DNA of 17,650 nucleotides. It comes from Firmicutes bacterium UBA5227. Its GTDB lineage: Bacteria > Bacillota > Clostridia > Tissierellales > Sedimentibacteraceae. This document shows, in pieces, positions 7,304 to 13,809 of this stretch. The notes under the pieces are model-generated. The model had not been told where the DNA came from, did not search any database, and was given only the letters and a program-made list of their open reading frames with translations. Made by a program: the position numbers and the translations under genes. Each line of letters begins with the position of its first letter. Position 1 is the stretch's first letter. The DNA lies in NCBI GenBank assembly GCA_002409285.1, contig DHUT01000046.1, positions 1 through 17,650 on the forward strand, written 5' to 3'.

Positions 7304-8287
7304 TTATTTGATAAAATTCAAATATAATTCCTGTAAAAACTCAGCAATATTTTCATTTTTCACAACTATGGAAGCACTGTTGTCGGAATACGACCGGTTA
7401 ACTGTATATTTCTGTTCATTCAATAAAAACCTTTCCAGTTTTTTTATAATTTCATCTCTGTAATTAACATTGAAAATAACGGATATTACATATTCATTTT
7501 CCTGAATTTTTAGTCCAGCACCTGTTATTTTTAAACTGCTTTTATCCCGGGATATAGTTGTACCCGGTTCACCTGCAAAGGTTGAAAGGATTCTTATGGG
7601 TATATTATACTGTTTTCCAAGCAAAATCGCATCTGGATGAATTACAGTTGCTCCGGCAATTGACAATCTGTACATATCATCATAGGAAATTTTGTCAATG
7701 TAATTGGTATCTGGAACAAACTTTGGATCTATAACAGCGACGCCGGGAACATCAGTGAATATATCTACCCTTTCGGCGTTCAGGGCTCCTCCCAGTGCAA
7801 CAGCAGTTGTGTCACTTCCCCCTCTGCCAAGGGTGGTTATCTCTAAATCCTTTGTGGCGCCCTGGAAACCTGCAATGACAGGAATTATGCCTTTTTCCAG
7901 ACAATCCTGAATTTTTTTTGTATTAGTGCCTATTATTTTAGCCGAATTAAAGTTGTTATCTGTAATTATTCCTGCCTGAAGTCCGGTGAATGCTTCAGAT
8001 GATAAGCCTTCGCTTTCCAGCAGATGAGAGACCATTGCTGCAGAAATTGTTTCACCCACCGACATAATCATGTCTTTTTTCTTTGGATCAATTTCGGAAC
8101 TTATATTTATAAGCTGATTAATAAGAGTATCCGTTGCGTAAGGATCTCCGTTCCTGCCCATAGCCGATACAACCACAACAATCCTGCTGCCGGTCCGTGC
8201 TTCTTCTTTTACTCTTTTAAGAAAATCACTTTGTTTATTTAAATTTCTCAGGGAAGTTCCTCCGAATTTTTGAATTACTATTCTCAT
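7304..8287 (-). CDS. Aspartate kinase with a reduced regulatory domain
   Basis: Phosphorylates aspartate, the first step toward diaminopimelate, lysine and dipicolinate. The catalytic domain is complete: KFGGTSL (7-13), VGETISA (77-83), GRGGSDTTAVALG (154-166), FTDVPGVAVIDPKFVPD (177-193) and GATVIHPDA (212-220). The protein is only 327 residues, whereas aspartokinases normally run to about 400-450 because of two ACT domains. After the kinase core (about residue 246) only ~80 residues remain, enough for one divergent ACT-like unit, and the usual ACT sequence motifs are hard to see. Feedback control may thus be altered. Start set by AAGGAGGTA (8292-8300). Neighbours dpaAB (convergent) and dapA (divergent) suggest a copy dedicated to spore DPA supply (inference). 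Confidence 0.88.
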   Translation of the reverse strand: MRIVIQKFGGTSLRNLNKQSDFLKRVKEEARTGSRIVVVVSAMGRNGDPYATDTLINQLINISSEIDPKKKDMIMSVGETISAAMVSHLLESEGLSSEAFTGLQAGIITDNNFNSAKIIGTNTKKIQDCLEKGIIPVIAGFQGATKDLEITTLGRGGSDTTAVALGGALNAERVDIFTDVPGVAVIDPKFVPDTNYIDKISYDDMYRLSIAGATVIHPDAILLGKQYNIPIRILSTFAGEPGTTISRDKSSLKITGAGLKIQENEYVISVIFNVNYRDEIIKKLERFLLNEQKYTVNRSYSDNSASIVVKNENIAEFLQELYLNFIK

Positions 8288-8459
8288 TATTACCTCCTTA
8301 TATCGTTATGAATTATTATTCTGCAAAGGTTATACTTTCTGGTTTCTGTGGCATGGTAATAGACTGATGTTTTTATTTTATTCAAATGTCCGTTTTTTGT
8401 TAGCAAATTACGCTGTATTTCATAAGATGGATTATAATATTTTTGGAGGGAAAACTGAT

Positions 8460-9335
8460 ATGGTTCAATGGGGAAGGTTAATAACCGCCATGGTAACACC
8501 ATTTGATGAAAATTTAGATGTTAATTTTGATGCTGCTGTTTCGCTGGCAGTTAAATTAGTTAACGAAGGAAATACCGCCCTGGTTATAACAGGAACTACC
8601 GGGGAAGCACCAACTCTGACAGATGAAGAAAAAACCGACTTATACAAGGCAGTAAAAAAGGCTGTTGATGTTCCTGTAATTGCAGGAGTGGGAACAAATA
8701 GTACGAAGTCTACCATAGAAAACATAAGGAAAGCACAAGAATCCGGGGTTGACGGACTGCTGGCAGTCACTCCATATTACAATAAGCCTGACCAGGATTC
8801 TTTGTATTGTCACTTTAAGGAGGTTGCGGCTTCCACTGATTTGCCTGTTATGCTTTACAATGTGCCCGGCAGAACCGGCTGCAACTTATTGCCTGAAACA
8901 GTTGAAAAACTTGCTCAGATAGATAATATTGCAGCTTTAAAAGAAGCAGGCGGAAATATAGTTCAGTTTACTGATATAATCAGACGTGTACCGGAGGATT
9001 TTTTAGTTTATTCCGGTGATGATTCAATGCTGCTTCCTGCAATGGCTACAGGCTGTTATGGAATAGTCAGCGTGGCATCCCATATTGTAAGCCCCGAAAT
9101 GAAAGAAATGATAGATGCCTTTGTATCGGGAAATAATGAAAAGGCAAAAGAAATAAATCTTAAACTCTTTAACATCTTCAGGGATCTATTTATAGTTTCA
9201 AACCCCGTACCGGTAAAGTCGGCATTAAATATGACAGGTGTTCGTGCAGGCGGAGTAAGACTTCCATTAACCGTGGCAGGGGAAAAGGTATTAAATGTTC
9301 TAAAAGAAGATTTAAAGGAATTAGGAAAGATTTAG
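8460..9335 (+). CDS. dapA: 4-hydroxy-tetrahydrodipicolinate synthase
   Basis: Condenses pyruvate with aspartate semialdehyde, giving the precursor used by DapB (lysine, peptidoglycan) and by dipicolinate synthase. 291 residues, the standard length. Schiff-base lysine K161 (AALKEAGG), Y133 (MLYNVPGRTG), R138 and the ITGTTGEAPTL block (43-53) with the catalytic threonines are all present, as is GVGTNST (76-82). The chosen start MVQWGRL follows GGAGGG (8445-8450); an in-frame ATG at 8367 would add 31 unrelated residues, cover the SD, and is not credible. It diverges from the aspartokinase across 172 bases. No convincing promoter there: TATAAT at 8433 is too close to the SD. With dpaAB next door it likely feeds DPA synthesis during sporulation. 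Confidence 0.93.
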   Translation: MVQWGRLITAMVTPFDENLDVNFDAAVSLAVKLVNEGNTALVITGTTGEAPTLTDEEKTDLYKAVKKAVDVPVIAGVGTNSTKSTIENIRKAQESGVDGLLAVTPYYNKPDQDSLYCHFKEVAASTDLPVMLYNVPGRTGCNLLPETVEKLAQIDNIAALKEAGGNIVQFTDIIRRVPEDFLVYSGDDSMLLPAMATGCYGIVSVASHIVSPEMKEMIDAFVSGNNEKAKEINLKLFNIFRDLFIVSNPVPVKSALNMTGVRAGGVRLPLTVAGEKVLNVLKEDLKELGKI

Positions 9336-9393
9336 GCTTATTATCATTGCCAAATTGATTTAAGAACTGCATGCCTGATAATATGAATGAAAA

Positions 9394-9455
9394 GACATCG
9401 GGAACTGTTTTAATGTCAGACGCTTTCTCTGCCGGTAAGAACAGTTTCTGATGTC
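9394..9455 (+). other. Long imperfect hairpin downstream of dapA
   Basis: Bases 9394-9411 can pair with 9438-9455 over 18 contiguous positions, three of them G-U, with a 26-base loop. No T-run follows, so it is not a textbook terminator. A second short pairing (GATTTCC at 9459-9465 with GGAAATC further on, near 9505) lies after it. Nothing else in the 264-base gap between dapA and the response regulator is recognisable. Confidence 0.5.
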
Positions 9456-9599
9456 GGTGATTTCCAATTGACTGTGGATAGTAACTTGCCTCTTCCAAGG
9501 TTAAGGAAATCAGATTTATATCTTGATTTTATTTTCTTCGGCGTATACACTTAAAGTAATAGAGATACTAAAGCATAGCAGTAAAAGGAGTGATATTTC

Positions 9600-10265
9600 A
9601 TGTATCAGATTATGGTGGTTGAAGATGATGAGGTTATTCAGGAGGAGCTGTCGGTTCTTTTGGAAGGTAATGGTTATGAGGTAGTACTTACCAGGGATTT
9701 TATTAATGTCATCGGGGAGGTAAAGAAATATAATCCACATTTGATTTTGCTGGATATTAACTTGCCCGGGCAGGACGGATTTAAAATCTGTTCAGGTATA
9801 CGTACATTTTCCGGTGCTCCAATTATATTTGTCACAAGTCGTAACACGGATATGGACGAGCTGAAAAGCATCATGCTTGGAGGAGACGATTTTATCACAA
9901 AGCCGTATAATACCCCAATTTTGTTGGCTCGCATTGCATCACTGCTGAAACGGTCATATGGACTGCAACATACAGAAGTAGTGACCTGTCATGAAGTAAC
10001 TTTGCATATTGAGAAGGGTGAAGTTGAATATCGGGGACATTCGGCAGAACTAACAAAAAATGAATTGAAGATCATGGCATATCTTTTTCGCCATGAGGGA
10101 AAAATAGTTTCCCGTGCGGATTTGACAGAATATCTCTGGGACAGTCAGCTTTATGTGGATGACAATGCTCTAAGTGTAAATATAACGAGAATACGAGAAA
10201 AATTAAAGCAAGTTGGTGTAACAGATTTTATCCGGACAAAACACGGACAGGGATATTTGATATGA
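9600..10265 (+). CDS. OmpR-family response regulator of Bce type
   Basis: 221 residues in two domains. Receiver (1-~117): acidic pocket EDD (8-10), phosphoacceptor D52 in LLDINLPGQDG, T79 and K101 (FITKPYN). Winged-helix DNA-binding domain (~130-221): LTKNELKIMAYLFRHEG, then the recognition region DDNALSVNITRIREKL and the closing RTKHGQGYLI. Closest in style to BceR/GraR regulators that switch on peptide-antibiotic ABC exporters. Start follows AAAGGAG with good spacing. It overlaps the kinase start by 4 bases (ATGA), so the pair is translated as a unit. Its kinase partner and target transporter are damaged, so this regulator may be an orphan, or be driven by another kinase. Confidence 0.9.
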   Translation: MYQIMVVEDDEVIQEELSVLLEGNGYEVVLTRDFINVIGEVKKYNPHLILLDINLPGQDGFKICSGIRTFSGAPIIFVTSRNTDMDELKSIMLGGDDFITKPYNTPILLARIASLLKRSYGLQHTEVVTCHEVTLHIEKGEVEYRGHSAELTKNELKIMAYLFRHEGKIVSRADLTEYLWDSQLYVDDNALSVNITRIREKLKQVGVTDFIRTKHGQGYLI

Positions 10266-11143
10266 GTTATAAAGATTATTTAAAAGATCAGTTCCCTGCC
10301 GTTATAACAAATACTTTGTCCATGCTTTTATGCGCGGCTTTCCTGCTGACAGCCCATATTAATGGAAGTATTATTCTAATTCTGCTTATTGGCTGGTCTC
10401 TTATTGCTGCAGGCTATATTAATATACGTTTCTTTTACCGAAAAAAGTATTTTTCAGAGCTTCTTATACAGTTAGAGCAGTTAGATAAAAAATATCTGAT
10501 TTCTGAGGTTATGAATCGTCCCGTACGGTCAGAGGATAAAATTTACTATTATATTTTAAGGGCTGCAAATAAATCCATGACAGAGCAGGTATCGGAATCC
10601 AAAAGAGAGCGTAGGGAGTACAAGGAATATATTGAGCAATGGATACATGATGTCAAAACACCTATTTCTGCAATGAAACTCTTATGTGAAAACAATATAT
10701 CCGACACTACGAGGAAACTGATGGCAGAGCTGGAAAAAGTAAGTCACTACACGGATCAGGCACTTTATTATGCCAGAAGTGAAAACGTTGAAAAGGATTA
10801 TCTGATAAAAGAAGTTTCACTTTCTGAAATGATACATGCAGCTGTTGCAGAGAATAAGCAGCTTCTCCTTCAGAACCATGTTGCGGTAGAGGTAAGAAAT
10901 TGTGAATACACTGTTTTTACTGATGAAAAATGGATTGGGTTTATCCTTAACCAGCTAATTGCAAATGCGGTGAAATACAGCAAGAAGGAGCCAAAGATTA
11001 TTTTTGAGGCGGATTCCGGAAAGGGTCAGATTGCCCTGAAGATTCTTGATAACGGCATTGGAATATCAGATAGTGATCTTCCGCGCATTTTCGATACCGT
11101 TTCAATGTTCTTCGCAAGCTTGGAGTGGAGGAGGAACATATAA
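10262..11143 (+). pseudogene. Bce-type sensor histidine kinase, truncated in its ATPase domain
   Basis: Two short N-terminal helices (about 13-31 and 36-55) with almost no external loop are typical of BceS-like intramembrane-sensing kinases. H129 in QWIHDVKTPISAMKL is the phospho-accepting histidine, NQLIANAVKYS (230-240) the N box, DNGIGI (263-268) the G1 box and DLPRIFD (272-278) the F box. Right after D278 (base 11095) the sequence leaves the family: the G2 box and ATP lid that should follow are absent, replaced by 15 out-of-frame residues and a stop at 11143. Those bases, read in another frame, are the end of a BceB-type permease. The protein lacks part of the nucleotide site and should be inactive as a kinase; a phosphatase or binding role cannot be excluded. 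Full-length relatives are about 330-340 residues. Confidence 0.88.
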
Positions 11144-11388
11144 ACAGTCTTGTATTAAAACAGTTAAGTTTCTGGTTTGGTTTACCGGTTTGTGTAGCTG
11201 TGATCGCTGCTGTAGCCTTCGTCTGGTATTTTTTTAATGCAATTTCAGCACAGATTTCTGCATATGTTGGTGTTGAGGCATTGACGCTGCAAATTTCCTA
11301 TATCTCGGTAATTATTTTGATATTGTTTGTCTGCTATTTTGTAATAACCAGGATGCTGTTTCTTCTAACCATACAAAAGGAGGGATAA
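11095..11388 (+). pseudogene. C-terminal remnant of a BceB/FtsX-type ABC permease
   Basis: Starting at about 11095, one frame reads YRFNVLRKLGVEEEHINSLV and continues through two hydrophobic segments (bases ~11175-11235 and ~11290-11350) to a stop at 11388. The RYxxLRKLGV-E-E segment, the KQLSFWFGLP turn and two last membrane helices are how BceB-family permeases end. Only about 97 codons of a normal ~650-residue protein remain, with no start codon or SD of its own. The ATPase gene (BceA) that should sit between kinase and permease is entirely missing. The simplest reading is one deletion of roughly 2.6 kb joining the kinase F box to the permease end. Confidence 0.85.
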
Positions 11389-11390
11389 GA

Positions 11391-11498
11391 GTGTTGTATT
11401 TATTCAGGGTACTTTTGGCAGGTGCAGAAAAAGCAAAACCGGCAAAACCAGTAGAGTGGAGAAAGGGAGAACGAAACGAATATTTTATTTGCTGTTAA
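11391..11498 (+). CDS. Small unidentified ORF (35 codons) after the permease remnant
   Basis: GTG 11391 follows a strong SD, AAGGAGGG (11377-11384), which overlaps the permease stop region. It encodes 35 residues opening VLYLFRVLLAG and rich in Lys/Glu/Pro afterward, no recognised family. The reading frame breaks at 11498; another frame then reads FAVNGFTDGLTEHTI to a stop near 11535, which looks like a different protein's end. The SD suggests there was once a real gene here, shortened by the same decay that hit the Bce genes. It may not be expressed. Confidence 0.3.
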   Translation: MLYLFRVLLAGAEKAKPAKPVEWRKGERNEYFICC

Positions 11499-11542
11499 TG
11501 GATTTACGGACGGGCTGACAGAACATACTATATAAATAATAT

Positions 11543-11587
11543 TAACAACACAACCCCGCTGAGATAAATAGAGAGGTTGTGTTGTTA
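11543..11587. terminator. Hairpin terminator after the decayed Bce locus
   Basis: TAACAACACAACC (11543-11555) pairs perfectly with 11575-11587 over 13 bases, loop 19. The following sequence is T-rich but without a clean T-run, so termination strength is uncertain. Confidence 0.6.
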
Positions 11588-11610
11588 TACTGTCTTATAT
11601 GTTTATTGTA

Positions 11611-11639
11611 TTGACAAAGTTAATGCATTGGGGTATAAT
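11611..11639 (+). promoter_or_regulatory. Consensus sigma-A promoter for the acyltransferase unit
   Basis: TTGACA at 11611-11616 and TATAAT at 11634-11639 with exactly 17 bases between: a perfect housekeeping promoter. Transcription would start near 11646, ahead of the small ORF at 11693 and the acyltransferase at 11814. Confidence 0.85.
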
Positions 11640-11692
11640 TTATCCAATTAGTATTATAAATCATACTTAACATACTAAAAGGAATGCCATTT

Positions 11693-11848
11693 ATGATATT
11701 AAAAAATATAAGTGGAAAGTTTATTACTGAAAAAATGAAAAAAGAATATTCTAAAAAAAACGAAGATTTTTTTATAGAATTTGCCAAGACAATCAGACCT
11801 GTAAGGAGGAACAATGATGGCAAAGGTTCAAAACACAGATATTTATAA
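11693..11848 (+). CDS. Small hypothetical ORF (51 codons) overlapping the acyltransferase start
   Basis: ATG 11693 is preceded by AAAAGGA (11677-11683) at workable spacing and is the first ORF after the perfect promoter. It encodes 51 residues: a charged, Lys/Glu/Phe-rich part (MILKNISGKFITEKMKKEYS...) and a basic tail that overlaps the acyltransferase by 35 bases in another frame. No family recognised, no membrane helix. It could be a real small protein, a leader ORF whose translation opens the acyltransferase SD (which lies inside it), or a remnant of a larger gene. Confidence 0.35.
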   Translation: MILKNISGKFITEKMKKEYSKKNEDFFIEFAKTIRPVRRNNDGKGSKHRYL

Positions 11849-12917
11849 GCCTGGTAGAAAACATTATTTAGACAATATCCGTTGGGTAACGGTGGTTCTG
11901 GTACTGATTTATCATATATTTTACTTGTACAATACAGTAGGCGTACCTTTTCCGATTGCCGAAGATGCTGGAATACGTGCATTTGATACTTTTTCTTATA
12001 TTGTCTATCCATGGTTTATGGTAATTCTTTTCTTAATATCAGGTATAAGTTCCAGGTATGCGCTGCGAAAACAAACTAACCGGGAATTTCTGAAAAACAA
12101 AGTGACAAAACTTCTGATTCCTTCAACTCTTGGATTATTTGTTTATCACTGGATTTCCGGTTATCTGAATGTTAAATTCGGCGGCGGTCTTGCTTATATT
12201 CCCAGATTTATTCGTTATCCTGTATTTGTCATGGCCGGAATCGGACCTCTATGGTTTATCCAAATGCTGTTTTTGTTTTCTGTATTATTGGTGGTGCTTA
12301 GAAATATTGACAAGGAAGACAAGGTATGGGCATTTTGCGGGAAAATCAATATTGTAATGATTGTGTTATTAGTTTTTTTAATCTGGGGAGCAGCGCAGGT
12401 ATTAAATCTGCCTGTTCTGTCAACCTATCGCTTCGGCATCTATGGTGCTGCTTACTTGATAGGCTACTTTGTTTTTTCTCATGATGAAGTCCAGAATTCC
12501 ATCGAAAAGATCCATATTTTGATGCTGATTGCCGCAATAATTCTTGGTGTTGCTTTTACGGTTCGCTACTTTGGCGTAAGCTACAGTTCCGAGGAATGCC
12601 TGAAGAGTTTTTTAACCAATTGTTATTTATGGGCTGCTGTTCTCGCAATCCTTGGCTGCGGAAAAGCCTGGTTCAATAATACATCTGCCTTTGCCTCCTA
12701 TATGACGAAATCCAGTTTTGGTTTTTACGTGGTGCATTACTTAGTTGCACAGTTGACCTGTTACTTGGTTTACTATTACGGTAATTTTCCAAGGGCAATA
12801 AACTACTTTTTGGCATTAGCAATTGAGCTGACATGCACTGTACTAATTTATGAATTGTTAAAGAGAGTTCCGGTGATTCGATATCTTGTGCTTGGCATTA
12901 AAGCTAATAATCAATAG
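11814..12917 (+). CDS. Acyltransferase-3 family integral membrane protein
   Basis: 367 residues with about ten hydrophobic helices, in the family (PF01757) that includes OafA-like O-acetyltransferases of cell-surface sugars and polymers. The opening YLDNIRWVTVVLVLIYHIF (18-36) holds the family's D-N-x-R and the catalytic-type H34 at the end of helix 1; ISGISSRYALRK (~75-86) and the GPLWFIQMLFLFS helix (~144-156) are further family marks. It probably transfers an acyl group from the cytoplasm to an extracytoplasmic acceptor; the acceptor is unknown. Start at the first of two adjacent ATGs, behind AAGGAGGA (11803-11810). Driven by a perfect sigma-A promoter 203 bases upstream, so likely expressed in growth rather than sporulation. 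Confidence 0.85.
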   Translation: MMAKVQNTDIYKPGRKHYLDNIRWVTVVLVLIYHIFYLYNTVGVPFPIAEDAGIRAFDTFSYIVYPWFMVILFLISGISSRYALRKQTNREFLKNKVTKLLIPSTLGLFVYHWISGYLNVKFGGGLAYIPRFIRYPVFVMAGIGPLWFIQMLFLFSVLLVVLRNIDKEDKVWAFCGKINIVMIVLLVFLIWGAAQVLNLPVLSTYRFGIYGAAYLIGYFVFSHDEVQNSIEKIHILMLIAAIILGVAFTVRYFGVSYSSEECLKSFLTNCYLWAAVLAILGCGKAWFNNTSAFASYMTKSSFGFYVVHYLVAQLTCYLVYYYGNFPRAINYFLALAIELTCTVLIYELLKRVPVIRYLVLGIKANNQ

Positions 12918-12930
12918 TTAATCTAAGAAG

Positions 12931-12963
12931 CAGTATTATGAACGTTCGGTTAACTTAATACTG
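12931..12963 (+). other. Small inverted repeat after the acyltransferase
   Basis: CAGTATTA (12931-12938) and its complement TAATACTG (12956-12963) flank 17 bases that can also pair weakly. It sits 14 bases after the stop but has no T-run, so it is at best a weak terminator. Confidence 0.3.
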
Positions 12964-13049
12964 GCATATATCCGTTAAATGTTCCGGAAAAATATAACTA
13001 CCCTGCAAAGGGAGGCTTTGTTAATATAAATATGGAATTATTATATCTA

Positions 13050-13103
13050 TTGACAGTTAAATATTTGTAGAGTATTGTTAGTGTAACATGAATAACTTAT
13101 AAT
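13050..13103 (+). promoter_or_regulatory. Promoter region of the AbrB-type gene
   Basis: TTGTTA (13075-13080), 17 bases, TATAAT (13098-13103) is a good sigma-A match. An overlapping upstream candidate is TTGACA (13050-13055), 17 bases, TATTGT (13073-13078). Confidence 0.55.
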
Positions 13104-13152
13104 ACAAGTATAACTGAAATGAAAATATAAACAGATCAAAGGAGACAAGAAA

Positions 13153-13389
13153 GTGAAGGAAAACAATATAGATAAACCGAAAGAAAAGATAGAAGGAAAA
13201 TACATGAGTTCTGTTAAGGTTGGTTCAAAAGGTCAAATCGTTATCCCAAAGGAGGCACGAGAATTATTTAATATTGAACCGGGAGATACACTTGTTTTAT
13301 TGGCAGATGTTGAACGTGGAATAGCTATACAAAAGTTTGATATGTTTCAGAAACTTTCAGACCAGGCATTTGGCAAGAACAGAATTTGA
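13153..13389 (+). CDS. AbrB/SpoVT-type transcriptional regulator
   Basis: 78 residues containing one swapped-hairpin AbrB DNA-binding domain: SSVKVGSKGQIVIPKEARELF (19-39; key residues K22, G24, K26, Q28, P32) then the NIEPGDTLVLLADVERGIAI half. Such small AbrB proteins dimerise and bind AT-rich promoter DNA, often as transition-state or metabolic regulators. GTG at 13153 follows AAAGGAG (13138-13144); an internal ATG at 13204 would drop an N-terminal basic tail of 17 residues that similar clostridial proteins also carry, so the longer form is preferred. No toxin gene follows, so a MazE-type antitoxin role is unlikely. Target unknown. Confidence 0.85.
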   Translation: MKENNIDKPKEKIEGKYMSSVKVGSKGQIVIPKEARELFNIEPGDTLVLLADVERGIAIQKFDMFQKLSDQAFGKNRI

Positions 13390-13515
13390 TTTTGTCATCG
13401 TTATAAAATATATATCAGACATGAGAAATGACCAAACAAATTGCCATAATTATAATTGTTGTTATTTCTAAAGTTTATTCTTTGGACGCATTAATTGACA
13501 GTGATAATAACAGAC

Positions 13516-13557
13516 AATCCGCCCTAAGCAAAATTAAAGGCTTAGGGCGGATTTTTT
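13516..13557 (+). terminator. Strong intrinsic terminator before the valS remnant
   Basis: AATCCGCCCTAAGC (13516-13529) pairs perfectly with 13540-13553, followed by six T. It lies 127 bases after the AbrB gene but only 30 bases before the valS-like start codon. The shape (GC-rich CGCCCTAAG stem just upstream of an aminoacyl-tRNA synthetase start) recalls the terminator of a T-box leader, but no T-box consensus (AGGGTGGNACCGCG) is visible upstream. Confidence 0.85.
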
Positions 13558-13586
13558 GTGTTCATAAAAATATTAGAGGCATTACC

Positions 13587-13697
13587 ATGCAGAAAAACTA
13601 TGATTTTTAAAAGACAGAAAAAGAAATGCAGAGTTTTTGGGAAGAAAACTCTATCTACAGCTTTGATAACGAAAGCCAAAAAGAAATATACTCTATT
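13587..13697 (+). pseudogene. valS: Remnant of the N-terminus of a valyl-tRNA synthetase
   Basis: ATG 13587, preceded by AGAGG, opens MQKNYDF, then a TAA at 13608, and the same frame continues KTEKEMQSFWEENSIYSFDN and on to EIYSI, ending about 13697. This reads as the start of the archaeal-like ValS found in some Firmicutes (K/N-YDFK, E-K-x-x-Q-x-F-W-E-E-N-x-I-Y, then Y-S-I before D-T-P-P-P-T-V-S-G). The stop replaces the expected Lys codon 8, and homology ceases exactly before the HIGH-containing region; the frame then runs into unrelated AT-rich codons to a stop at 13754. A working valS must exist elsewhere. Identification is by remembered family pattern, not by search. Confidence 0.65.
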
Positions 13698-13809
13698 GAA
13701 AGGATAATGTTGCTAAAGTATATAAAAAGTAGTATTATTATAAAAATCAAATAATTATGGTGAAGTATTCACATAATATAAAGAAAATATAATATTTTTG
13801 GAGGGTTAT

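Noticed and set aside
8433..8450. An 18-base string, TATAATATTTTTGGAGGG, shared by the leaders of dapA and the VIT1 gene (13788-13805)
   Set aside because: Six bases are the SD and the rest is AT-rich, so chance identity is plausible; as a -10 it would place the transcript start inside the SD.
8367..8459. Upstream in-frame ATG extending dapA by 31 residues
   Set aside because: The extension has no similarity to DapA, no SD of its own, and covers the clear GGAGGG site before ATG 8460; residue numbering (Y133, K161) also fits the shorter form.
11125..11388. Treating the 87-codon hydrophobic frame as an intact small membrane protein
   Set aside because: The frame's homology to BceB-type permease ends extends upstream of its GTG into the kinase ORF, so it is a remnant rather than a gene with its own start.
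13390..13515. T-box riboswitch upstream of the valS remnant
   Set aside because: No AGGGTGGNACCGCG element or stem I motif seen; only a terminator stem of compatible shape remains.
13428..13610. 60-codon ORF between the AbrB gene and the valS remnant
   Set aside because: It runs straight through the strong terminator hairpin 13516-13557 and has no SD or family resemblance.
13772..13780. CATAATATA before the VIT1 gene, identical to the dpaA sigma-K -10
   Set aside because: No AC at the required 16-17 base distance upstream, so sigma-K control is not supported.
13798..13809. TTG start for the ferritin-like/VIT1 gene
   Set aside because: The TTG overlaps the ribosome binding site; ATG 13810 is correctly placed after it.
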